Source: Nemertoderma westbladi
Taxonomy: Eukaryota > Xenacoelomorpha > Nemertodermatida > Nemertodermatidae
NCBI GenBank assembly: GCA_032718475.1
Contig: JAUCBJ010005098.1
Coordinates: 1 to 20,733, forward strand
Reading direction: 5' to 3'
Length of the DNA: 20,733 nt
Part shown: positions 7,764 through 16,604 of the stretch, in pieces
Numbering within the stretch: the stretch's first letter is position 1
Layout: every line of letters starts with the position of its first letter
Translations under genes and position numbers: made by a program
Notes under the pieces: model-generated
Seen by the model: only the letters and a program-made list of their open reading frames with translations
What the model was told of the DNA's origin: nothing
Databases searched by the model: none

Positions 7764-10700
7764 TTGTTTATGCTTATAATGATTGCTAATCGACATTGTG
7801 CATTTTTTTTTGCTCTACTATCACTCTACCTTGTGTTACTTTTGCATCCTGCTCCTAAACTTTATTATTGTATTACTGCTCACCACAGTAATACTCAGAT
7901 ACTATGTAGTTCATCTCGACATATTGGTGAGACGTTAGGGTTAATACCTTCTATTTTACCGCTGGCTTTGAGGCCAGTTGGGGCCGTGTGTGGCCGTTGC
8001 TGGGGATGCCCCTGCTCATCTACGGACCTCCCCCGCAGTGGCTGTCCTCGGCCATATAAACACAAACATATCAGCTGTACTGAAACGTTTCATTTGAAAC
8101 CAGGCGAGAATTATCATTACACAAAAAATATTATTGATCTATCAGGTGATGTTCAATCTAACCCTGGACCATTTTCTATTTACCAGTTAAATGTTCGTAG
8201 TCTTCTACCAAGGATACCACCTAGCAACATCATATCAATGGAGAAAATTGACAGCATTTATCAAACAGCATGTGATCTTGGTATTGATATCTTTTGCCTA
8301 AATGAAATATGGTTTAATAATTCATCCGAAAATAAAAATAAAGACAAGTTAAATAAATACATCTCCATATAAATTCTATAGTAAGCCACGTAGTGATAAC
8401 TACGGAGGTGTGGGGGTACTGATTAAGGAAAGTATCCCTCACAAACGGAGGACATCGTTCGAGAATAGCACCATGGATGCTATTTTCATTGAAATCTACC
8501 ATTGCAAGTTAAAATTTTTGGTTATTTCTGTTTATGTGCCATCAACGCCGCCATCATCGTGTTTTGGGGGAAACTGTCAGAGGTAATTGAAGATATAAGA
8601 AAATCAAATAATTACGATTGTATTGTCCTATCAGGCGATTTTAATAGTAACTGTTTATCTGGCGATTCTCTACCAGTCCAGCAATTTGCTGCACAAACAG
8701 GATTTACACAATACATTCATGAAGTAACTTGTCCCATTAGCAACACCTGCTTAGACTTGGTGTTCTCTGACAAACCTGCACTAACTCTGGACTATGGCAC
8801 CCACCCTCTCCTGCAGTATGAGGATGGAGGTTTCATTTCAGATCACAAACCTGTTTATATAACAATTAATTGTGAAATTAAACCTCCACCGTTATACAGC
8901 AGATCCATATTTGATTTTGCTAAAGCAAATTGGGAAAGTTTTTCGTTATTTATTTCGGGTTACGACTTTACTTCGGCTATAGACAGCAGAGATCCTAACG
9001 AAATAGCACAAAAATTAAATGATTGCCTTAAGGAGGGAATTAACAAGTTTATACCTAATAAAGTAGTAAAATCACGATCAACCGATCCTAAATGGATCAC
9101 ACTTTCTGCGTCAACTTTTTAGAAAACGTGAGAAATGCCATAAAGAAGCATTAAAAACGCAAGATGATTGAATGGAGTGGAACGAATATTGCAGACTTAG
9201 AAATCATGTTATTCAACAAGTGCGGATTTCAAAAAATGCATACAATCGTAAAATGTATGATAAGTTAAGTACTAGTGGTCAAATGACACAAAAAGAATGG
9301 TATTCTTTCTCAAAGAATACCCTTGGGAAAACAAAAGTTACTAATATACCATTCCTAATTGAAAACAATACATGTCTTGTTGAGGCTAGTGCAAAAGCTG
9401 AACTCTTAAATAACTTCTTTATTGATCAAACAAAACTGCCATCTCCATTGAACCCTCTGCCTATACTGGACTATGAAAATGAAAATATTACCATCTTAGA
9501 AAATATAACAATTAGTGAGGATGACGTTCTGGAATCACTAACTAGTTTGTCATCCGATAAAGCGTCTGGTACAGACGGCATTGGCCCCAAGGTAATCAAA
9601 GCTATATAGTACAAGTATATCCTCATTGCTAACAGTGTTATTTAATATCTCATTACTAACATCAACATTTCCCTCCCTTTGGAAATACTCTAACGTAAGC
9701 CCAGTCTTTAAGAAGAACGAAACATACTATTGCTCCAACTATCGGCCAATTTCATTGCTCTGCATTTTATCCAAGGTATTTGAAACTGTCGTTCGTAAAC
9801 ATCTCTGGGAATTTCTACGTAATAAACTTTCTGAACATCAGTCTGGTTTTATATCTGGAGATGGTTGTGTGTACCGTTTACTACAACTTTACGATGACTG
9901 GTGCCGTGCATGGGACGACGGCGATGTGTCACAGATTATTTTCTGTGATATATCGAAAGCGTTTGACCGTGTATGGCATCAAGGCCTATTGCACAAGCTA
10001 GAACGAATTGGGATTCGTGGGAGGTTGCTAGGTTGGTTTGCAAGTTACCTGTCGGGACGTTACCAGCGGGTTGTACTCGATGGCGTTGCATCTGTATATA
10101 TGCTTATTTTAGCAGGTGTGCCGCAAGGCAGAATCTTGGGTCCGCTGCTATTCCTTATTTATATATTTATATCGATGAATTAATCGATGTATTGAAATGC
10201 ACGGCATCACTTTTTGCAGATGATACGTCATTGTACACTCGATTACAGCATCCTTCAGTTAGGGCCCATTTTATAAACACAGACCTTTGTTCACTTCATG
10301 AGTGGGCACTTAAATGGCTTGTTACAATTAACCCATCCAAAACAGTAGTAATGACAATGGCTGGTAGTATCCCATACCAGATTTTGCCAGTCTATTACAA
10401 TAATACTGCCCTACCTATGGTAGAGTCTCACAAACATTTAGGTGTCACCTTCTCATCCACTTTTAACTTTACAGATCACATTCATACGATTATCAGTTGT
10501 CAATGTCAGTTGTGGCATTAAAGAAATCGAAATATCTCATCCCAAAAAAATCGATTATACAAATATACAAATGATTCATTAGACCAACACTAGAATACGC
10601 CAGCCCTGTCTGGTCCGGTATCTCTGACAAAATTTCAGAATTGCTGGACCAGATTGAGTTGGATATTTTGAGAACGGCCACTGGGGCACCACGTGGTACA

Positions 10701-11351
10701 TCTCATTATAAATTGTATGACGAGTGTGGCATACAAAAATTATCAGATCGTAGAAATGCCAACTGCCTATTATATTTCTACAAGATTGTGAATGGCCTTG
10801 CCCCTGGCTACCTGTCACGACTGCTGCCACCATCAGTTGGCGAGGCCAGTCAATACAGATACCCATTGCGCAATGCGATTGACATCTCGTTGATACCGAC
10901 GCGGAAAGAACTATACAATAAATCATTTTTTCCCGCGACGATCAGAAAGTGGAACTCCCTACCAATCGCAATACGCCAACTCCCGACCACACTGTTTCGA
11001 TCTAGGTTATTTTCTTCACCTACTATAAATCCATATACGCACCTCGGGTCTAGAATTATACAGGTACGCCTATGCCAAATGCGGTTTGGATGTAGTAACT
11101 TAGGTGCTGACATGGTAAGATCAGTGAGAATCAGTGAATCTCCAGCTTGCGGCGGCTGTGGCGTAACTGAGGACGCCCAGCACTACCTTCTTCACTGCCC
11201 TTCCTATTCCACCCATCGGCAAAAACTATTTGATGAGCTACAATCAGCTGGAATAACCACAAACATCGAAGCTTTTCTACAGGGCCGTGGTGTACCACTT
11301 TCAAAACAACACTTTGGACAGTTCATCTCAGGCACTGGTAGATTCAACTAA
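7764..11351 (+). pseudogene. LINE ORF2: 2A-like motif, APE endonuclease, reverse transcriptase
   Basis: ORF2 proteins nick target DNA and reverse-transcribe the LINE RNA. Frame 3 from ATG 7764 gives a hydrophobic head, a Cys-rich stretch and a 2A-like motif (8148-8171), then the endonuclease start YQLNVRSL. The endonuclease continues across frame changes near 8360 and 8565 with LNEIWF, SVYVPS, LSGDFNSN, CLDLVFSD and SDHKPVY, so the Asn, Glu, Asp/Asn and Ser-Asp-His positions all survive. After a change near 9105 and a TGA at 9169-9171, the linker leads to KASGTDGIGPKVI, NYRPISLL, IIFCDISKAFDRVWH (Asp of RT motif A), GVPQGRILGPLLF and FADDTSLY (motif C). The frame changes again near 9610, 10165 and 10525, with TGA at 10572-10574. 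The C-terminal part (10641-11351) has CGGCG then HYLLHC, a Cys/His motif common in CR1/L2-type ends. At least six frame changes make it inactive. Confidence 0.9.
8148..8171 (+). other. 2A-like ribosome-skipping motif in the LINE ORF2 N-terminus
   Basis: Residues 129-136 of the frame starting at 7764 read DVQSNPGP, directly before the endonuclease domain (FSIYQLNVRSL). The class motif is D-V/I-E-x-N-P-G-P, and such sequences are established in APE-type LINEs of sea urchins, lancelets and molluscs, where they cause the ribosome to skip a peptide bond between Gly and Pro. Here seven of eight positions fit, and Gln replaces the usual Glu, so activity may be reduced or lost. The upstream part, with a hydrophobic first ~30 residues, would be released as a separate product. 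Confidence 0.75.
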
Positions 11352-11749
11352 ATTTTTTTTTATTGGAAATATAATAATTTCAAAAGTATTCTTGAAATAT
11401 ACTTATAGAGTGGAAGGTCTCATGAACGTCTAAACTGAAGAGATTAATTTGCGATTTATAGCATTTTATATAACTTTTCTAACCCTAGCAGGGATGCATT
11501 AGTACCTCAATCTTAGTTAACTGTTAAGTAATATTAATATGTAATGTTAGTATTGTCGTTTACCAATCTATATTAATTAATTAGACATTTACCGGTTTGT
11601 AACATTGCAAATTGCAATATGAGAACGTTAATATTTTTATATATTACCCAGCAACTGGATAGGCGTACGTATTCCTATACACTATAATCAATATTGTAAA
11701 TTTAATTAATATGCCTGCTAAGTTGTTCTAATATACGCACTACCTGTTT
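11352..11749 (+). other. LINE 3' untranslated region
   Basis: About 400 AT-rich bases lie between the ORF2 stop and the poly(A) tail at 11750-11764, with no ORF. A T tract follows the stop at 11353. No canonical AATAAA was noticed close to the tail. Confidence 0.6.
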
Positions 11750-11763
11750 AAAAAAAAAAAAAA

Positions 11764-11894
11764 AGTGCAAGTAGTAAAAAAAAAAACAGCCAAGACTTGG
11801 TCAGATATTTTAATAAGTGCCACCATCGGATTCAGCGACCTAAAAAACCCCACAAGAATTATAATTGGTGTAATAAGACAAATCTGTGTGATTT
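11764..11894. repeat. Downstream copy of the ~130-bp direct repeat
   Basis: This matches 5670-5802 in the same orientation and begins exactly where the LINE poly(A) ends. Its reading frame stays open for about 90 codons (11765-12040) and includes ATIGFSDLKNPTRIIIGVI, which the upstream copy also encodes, so the repeat may once have been coding or simply lack stops by chance. Confidence 0.85.
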
Positions 11895-12690
11895 CATCCT
11901 TCATTTCATCCTTCAACGATCTTATCAACAATTTTGTCGGACCAATCTTCTGGATGATGGCGAGTAGCGAATCCTATGGCAACTGCGGAAATCGCGGTGC
12001 ATTGAAGGCCCCTTCGATCGGAGAATCGCACATCTCCTGAATAAAGTAATTTTTTTATTTTTCAAAATATCAATAATGTAACGATTACGGGACGCTTGCC
12101 CATATAGAGCAGCGTACAACAACCTACATCATAGGACACCATGAGCTTTAGTACTTATAAGGCTTCAATTCTATACTTAAATATCGGTAGTTTAAAATTT
12201 AGTGGATGAATTAACTATTTAAGTGGTGACAAGAAAAGTAGAGTTTTTTTGTCGAGCGTAGCGACAAAAATATGAAAGCAAGTCAAAAAATGTTATTTTT
12301 TTCCACCACTTGGTCGTTTCATTTTTATCTGGGCCTATTTCAGCATAAATATCGACCATCGAAGCTTCTTTTATAGTGATATACCGTCAAAGCAAAATAG
12401 GAACATAGGCCCTTCTATGATATTATAATATTACAGAATATTAAATAACCCGTCAGCGCTATCTATTTAAATGCAATATTGTTTATATTGTCATAGAAAT
12501 TACTTCGAACATTAATTTTTTTGTCAAACTTTTAAAGAATTTTACCAAAAAAATGATTTCAACAAATAAAATTGTTTGTGGTTTTGCAGTAATATCCTTT
12601 GTAATTATGGCCTACTGTAATATCTGGTGGTGTTGCCACACCACGAGCCCGGCTGGTTTAACCTATGTAAATAAATAAGACTTGAGAATT
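11895..12690. other. No recognisable gene; one short hairpin
   Basis: The sequence is AT-rich. A short perfect hairpin (TTTTTGTCG, 7-base loop, CGACAAAAA) lies at 12246-12270. No other structure or coding match was seen. Confidence 0.4.
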
Positions 12691-12734
12691 ACATTACAGT
12701 ATATTACTCAATAGGGCACGATAAATTACATTAC

Positions 12735-12963
12735 CTTGGTGAAAGTTTCCAGATATTCTCGAGGTAAATTTGTTCCTGGATCTTCCCCGTCGAAGTTTCT
12801 TCCCAAGACTAGTAATTGCTTTACTAGTAGTAATTGGAGAAGATGGAGATCTCTGACAATTTGCTCTACTTTCAGCGCTTGGCGTTGGGTGAAAATCCGT
12901 TCCATATTCAGCTCTTCTGGCAGTGATTGCAAAATTACAATTGCGCTTTCTCTTCCGTGGCAT
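12735..12963 (-). CDS. Possible first exon of an unrecognised basic protein
   Basis: On the minus strand an ATG at 12961-12963 opens a frame that starts MPRKRKRNCNFAITARRAEYG and stays rich in Ser, Lys and Arg for about 76 codons. It runs into CCAAG|GTAATG, a good splice-donor sequence, at 12735. A second frame across the same DNA is also open, which weakens the case. The basic start resembles a nuclear-targeting head as found on many transposon proteins, and a link to the Helitron-type fragment at the left end is conceivable but unsupported. No downstream exon was found. I do not recognise the protein. Confidence 0.25.
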
Positions 12964-13118
12964 CTTTGTCACAACATTTAATAAAATCGTGAGTAAAAAA
13001 TCGACGTATATTAATAGTTAAATAAATTGGAGTTGAGCTGTTGCAACTGTTATTAAAGGTGTAGGCCTAATATTATGGTTTTGTTCAGAAGTGGAAAATA
13101 TGAGAAAGCGCGTCACCG

Positions 13119-13129
13119 GGGGTTGAACC
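13119..13129 (-). promoter_or_regulatory. RNA polymerase III B box (tRNA-like)
   Basis: The minus strand reads GGTTCAACCCC, a full fit to the tRNA B-box pattern GGTTCRANYCC. It starts immediately after the 3' arm of hammerhead stem I and 60 bases after the A-box start. Confidence 0.75.
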
Positions 13130-13175
13130 AGCGCTATACGAACGTTTCGGCCTAACAGGCCTCATCAGTAGCACT
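13130..13175 (-). ncRNA. Type I hammerhead ribozyme
   Basis: Minus-strand order: stem I 5' arm AGUGCUA (13175-13169); core CUGAUGA (13168-13162); stem II GGCC, loop UGUUA, GGCC (13161-13149); core GAAA (13148-13145), whose last A opens stem III; stem III ACG, loop UU, CGU; cleavage triplet GUA (13139-13137); stem I 3' arm UAGCGCU (13136-13130). Stem I forms seven pairs with one G·U, stem II four G-C pairs, stem III three pairs. All invariant core bases are present, and cleavage is predicted between 13137 and 13136. The very short stem III is typical of hammerheads in animal retroelements, which often act as dimers. Extension of stem I by G·U pairs is possible. Confidence 0.9.
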
Positions 13176-13177
13176 AA

Positions 13178-13189
13178 CCAGCTCAGCCA
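13178..13189 (-). promoter_or_regulatory. RNA polymerase III A box (tRNA-like)
   Basis: The minus strand reads TGGCTGAGCTGG, a full fit to the tRNA A-box pattern TRGYNNANNNGG, and continues TTAGTGCT as in a tRNA D arm. It lies directly upstream of, and its continuation overlaps, the 5' arm of hammerhead stem I. Confidence 0.7.
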
Positions 13190-13228
13190 CTAGACCCTGA
13201 CACTCACACTCCCACTTAATCCACTTCT

Positions 13229-13909
13229 ATAGTCTTAAGTTGCATATATTATATCTATATTCTCGCTGCACAGGATGCTACAGGACAATCTTAAAGCTGG
13301 CAATAAGTGAGAAAAATTGTTGAATAACTAACTTTGAGTTTTAGATTGTGAATATTTTTGGCACATAGCAGTTTTGTAATACTTATTTTTTGCTAATTAA
13401 TTATTATTGTTATTCCGTCAATATTTTTCTGTTTGTAAGAGACATATTATACAATAAATACAGTAGTCCTCCATAATAATTAATATACATATTCCGTTAT
13501 TTCATAAAATTTTGAGTAAAAATCGAAGTATATTAAATTATTAACTTAAACAGTATAACACAGATTGTAGGCCTAATATATATATATAACAAGCAGGTAG
13601 GGATTTTATTGATACAGTACATCACACTGCAAATATTAGTTCAATATAATATAAGTTCAATATATCTGACTGGTCCTCAACTCAGTCTCAGCAGGATGTT
13701 GACACCAATCCCAATCACTCTGGAATGTTCAATAGAGTAAGAGATCTAGTAGTTTGCAGAAGGTGAAGTCATCTGAGTCTATGCTTAACCTATTATTGGA
13801 ACTAAATTATATCAGAGAGGTGTCGATAGATTACTAATAACAGCTGTTGTCATAAATTCAATATAATCGCGCCCAAGAAGTAATACGACGAATTCGTTCT
13901 TATTCTTGT
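13229..13909. other. No recognisable gene
   Basis: AT-rich sequence with a short (TA)n tract near 13580. No coding match or clear repeat was seen. Confidence 0.4.
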
Positions 13910-13956
13910 AAATAAAACAAGTTGAGATGTTTATGTTTCAATTTAAACGGCGATTT
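13910..13956. repeat. Direct repeat, left copy
   Basis: This block shares 'aaataaaacaagtt', 'agatgttt' and 'caatttaaac' then 'gcgattt' with 15662-15702 in the same orientation, with a 6-base insertion here and two substitutions. The pair brackets the 1.7-kb region that holds the C-rich and G-rich minisatellites. Confidence 0.75.
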
Positions 13957-14134
13957 AATTAAATACAACATTTTTATATTATTATAGTAGCATACGACAT
14001 TTCAGTACACTTAGTAAGCCTACCCGATAGTCAACAGAAGTACAACTCTGTCTAACTAAAATTCATTCAGCTGGCGTGCCGGTGAGTAACCTTGTAGATA
14101 TTCCCATGTAGGATTTACTGGGAAGAGGGTGTTC

Positions 14135-14291
14135 GGACACTTCCCCCCGGACACTTCCCCCCCGGACACTCCCCCCCCCCCCCAGACAGTTCCCACCCGC
14201 TCAAGTAGGACACTTCCGCCCCGGAAACTTCCCCCCCAGACACTCCCCCCCCCCCCCCCCCCCCCCCCGCGGATACTTCCCCCCCCCCCCC
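14135..14291. repeat. C-rich minisatellite (unit GGACACTTCCCCCC)
   Basis: About nine variants of 'ggacacttccccccc' run head to tail, interspersed with C runs of 13 (14171-14183), 24 (14245-14268) and 13 (14279-14291). One unit includes 'gctcaagtaggacact', the reverse complement of a variant in the array at 15279-15418, so the two arrays are the same satellite in opposite orientations. The G-rich strand could form G-quadruplexes. Confidence 0.9.
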
Positions 14292-14973
14292 GACTGTTCT
14301 TAACTTCGCACATTCGTATTTTTCATTTAGTAAGGTAAACGGAACGCTTGTATCCAGATAAGTTGTATCCAATTTTCCTTTTGTAGCTCAGAAAGTGATC
14401 TTTTGCATCCCGATTTTAAATTTTATATCCAAGTTTTATTTATGGGTTTTATCAATGCAATTACATCGTATTGTTTGCTAATCTTTAAACAATTAATTAT
14501 ATTAGATGACCTATAAATTCCATCCCCGGAATGATATACTGTTTTTATTAACTATAGAATTATAATAATTAATTGTTTTAATTATAGGTATTATATGTAA
14601 TAGTATTCTTCAAATTGTAGCAGATGGGGATGAATATTATTGTTGCAATCAAAACTATACCTCTCCAGGGTAAAATCGACATGCGTCGACCTGTATTCTG
14701 TGTTCAGCATTACATATTGATATATATATTACTACTATACATACTATATAGATATTATACACACTACATATTAAATTTCCTGGTTACTTGCAATATTTTT
14801 AATAGGATTTTGTTGAATTATATAATATTGTAGTAATTTATATATTAAATTGGTTAACATTCAATACAGCTCCTACTTTAGGCTTAGTCAATTTATTATC
14901 TGATGATACAAACATGAATTAATTATTTCAAAGTGGTCTTAAGTCTTTCACCACGGGCACTCAGGGAAATGCC
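14292..14973. other. No recognisable gene between the minisatellites
   Basis: AT-rich. The word 'tatcca' recurs near 14350-14430. No coding match or RNA gene was seen. Confidence 0.4.
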
Positions 14974-15105
14974 GGGGTCTGGGGGCGATAACCCCCAAGA
15001 AAAGAAGCGGGGTTTGGGGGCGGCAGCCCCCAAGAAAAGAAGCGGGGGTTTGGGGGCGGTAGCCCCCAACAAAAGAAGCGGTGGTTTGGGGGCGGCAGCC
15101 CCCAA
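14974..15105. repeat. 35-bp tandem repeat with a palindrome in each unit
   Basis: Nearly four units of about 35 bp: 'ggggtttgggggcggcagcc' then 'cccaagaaaagaagc'. Every unit carries the inverted repeat TTGGGGGC / GCCCCCAA around a short loop (ggca, ggta or gata). The loop and linker vary while the stem is kept, except that the first unit has a weaker stem. Confidence 0.9.
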
Positions 15106-15278
15106 TTAAAATAAATTATAAGAATTAAAGGAATTAAAAGAAAAACAAACAAAATTTGACTATAAAAATGTTTCTTTTATAATTTTGAAAAACTTGTCTA
15201 GATACAACTTGTCCTGTAACCATCTTTAACTTTTGTTTATTGCTTTGATGCACCCAGATTAATTTTAACACTTTAACT

Positions 15279-15418
15279 GGGGGGGAAGTGTCCGGGGGGG
15301 GCAAGTGTCCGGGGGGGAAGTGTCCGGGAGGGAAGTGTCCTACTTGGGCGGGGGGAAGTGTCCGGGGGGGAAGTGTCCTACTTGGGCGGGGGGGAAGTGT
15401 CCGGGGGGGAAGTGTCCT
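15279..15418. repeat. G-rich minisatellite, inverted relative to 14135-14291
   Basis: Units of 'ggggggaagtgtcc' repeat about eight times, two with the spacer 'tacttgggcgg'. This is the reverse complement of the array at 14135-14291, about 1 kb away. Confidence 0.9.
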
Positions 15419-16121
15419 AGATCCGGGAAGAGCTATCAGCTGGGTAACAGTTGATATTTGCTTACTGTGTCTGGGATAGCGTGACCGAGTAAACACAACC
15501 TTACTAAACTTGGCAAGTAATATACTTCTCTGCAGTTTGGGGCTATTCAATATAGAATTAATTTACTAGGCACTCTCTATCATTTCTTTTTCATGAGCAC
15601 ACCAGCTGGTGTTTCTATCATTGAGTCTACGGAAATTTTCGTGCAATGGGGCTATTTTTCGAAATAAAACAAGTTAAGATGTTTCAATTTAAACCGCGAT
15701 TTCACAAGTACCCATATAAAAATCTATTTTCATGGTTCATGCAAAAATTCATCAAAATCGTTAGAGCCGTTTTTGCTCTAGGTCAGTAGCCAGTAGTCAG
15801 TAGTCAGTAGCCAGTAGCTTTTGTTTTTCTTACAGTAATCAAGTCTAATGACTTGCTAAATAGTGTTGTTGATAATTTGGTATAGGTTTTCTTGTCTGCA
15901 TTGATGGAGCTACAACTTCTAAATTGATTTGTTACCTGTCACATTATGTTTACATTGATATGCCCAGTGTTTGTCTGTGGATACTGTAGTAGACTATAAC
16001 TAATATATAACTATCATAGTAAGTAAGTATAACTAATATAATATGTTATCTTCTTCCTATCTTTTAAAATCTTTATATAAAAGGCATTTTCGTTCTTTAC
16101 ATTAACTCAATTTTATTACCA
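15419..16121. other. Non-coding stretch with a direct repeat copy and a CAGTAG repeat
   Basis: It holds the right copy of the direct repeat (15662-15702) and a short tandem of 'cagtagtcagtagc' at about 15784-15820. No gene was recognised. Confidence 0.5.
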
Positions 16122-16440
16122 TTGCATTCGCAATCACAGAAAACCTGTAAATCACAGGAATATAGATCATACAATGAATTCAAAAAAAAAATTTTTGAAA
16201 ATGTCGAGCAGTGAATGCACCAACTTTTGGTTCACGCACGAAAAATGGTAATTGCGTTTCTCCTATGAACTTTATTTCTGCAAATTGAATTCGCGACCAC
16301 AAAAATCCTATAAATCGAGGGTATATAGGTCAAATAATGATAATTTCGAAACAATCAATTTTGAAAATTTCGTGTCGCACCCTATTTTGGCACCGGCACA
16401 AAAATACCTGTTAGTCCTCTGAACTAAAGATTAAATACAT
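16122..16440. repeat. Two diverged tandem units of ~163 bp
   Basis: Blocks starting near 16122 and 16286 share in order 'attcgc', 'cacaaaaa/cacagaaa', 'tataaatc/tgtaaatc', 'tatag', 'ttttgaaaat' and 'ggcac/cacgc' plus 'acaaaaat/cgaaaaat'. They look like an old duplicated satellite unit just upstream of the Penelope-like element. Confidence 0.5.
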
Positions 16441-16604
16441 TTTACTCAACTCCACATGCAAAAATGCGATGTGAATAGGAATTGTATGGTTTTGGATCAT
16501 CCAGTCCCTCCCGTTTAACTTTCACGCAGTTCCCAAGGTTACTGCCAATAAAGTTGTTAGTCGCTAAGTTAAGTTTAACATAATCACTGTTATTAGACAC
16601 TCAG

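Larger units (their letters stand above)
5803..11764 (+). mobile_element. APE-type LINE (CR1/L2-like group), two ORFs, degraded
   Basis: The proposed element starts where the upstream direct repeat ends and finishes with a 15-A tail at 11750-11764, immediately followed by the second copy of the repeat. It contains ORF1 (6099-6837) and ORF2 (7764-11351) in the same orientation. The order ORF1, spacer, endonuclease, reverse transcriptase, Cys/His end and poly(A) is that of a non-LTR retrotransposon using an apurinic-type endonuclease. Many frame changes and stops show it is dead. The left boundary is inferred from the repeat rather than from a known element end, and ORF1 might belong to a separate insertion, since about 900 bp with its own repeats separates the two ORFs. 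Confidence 0.65.
13089..13228 (-). mobile_element. tRNA-like SINE or retrozyme unit carrying a hammerhead ribozyme
   Basis: The unit is bounded by a perfect 9-bp inverted repeat, agaagtgga (13089-13097) and tccacttct (13220-13228). On the minus strand it contains, in order, a tRNA-like A box, a complete hammerhead ribozyme and a tRNA-like B box. Outside these, GUGUCA (upstream) can pair with UGACGC (downstream) like an acceptor stem with one G·U pair. The unit therefore closes on itself as a compact RNA. Polymerase III transcription from the internal boxes is expected for SINEs. Schistosome Sm-alpha elements are an established precedent for hammerheads in SINE-like repeats, and small circular RNAs from retrozymes are known in animals. 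Only one copy is present in the window, so whether it is a repeat family is inferred. Confidence 0.7.

Noticed and set aside
12246-12270. Transcription terminator hairpin
   Set aside because: A T-flanked stem alone is not evidence of termination in a eukaryotic genome, and no gene ends there.
13119-13189. Functional tRNA gene
   Set aside because: A and B boxes fit, but the anticodon arm is replaced by the hammerhead fold and no cloverleaf with an anticodon can be drawn.
14056-14372. Gly- or Pro-rich proteins over the C-rich array
   Set aside because: Open frames on both strands arise from the repeat composition alone.
14900-14906. Second hammerhead core (CTGATGA)
   Set aside because: No GAAA, stem II or cleavage triplet follows at a usable distance.
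14923-15550. Pro-rich ORFs over the 35-bp and G-rich repeats
   Set aside because: They are translations of tandem repeats, open in more than one frame, with no conserved domain.
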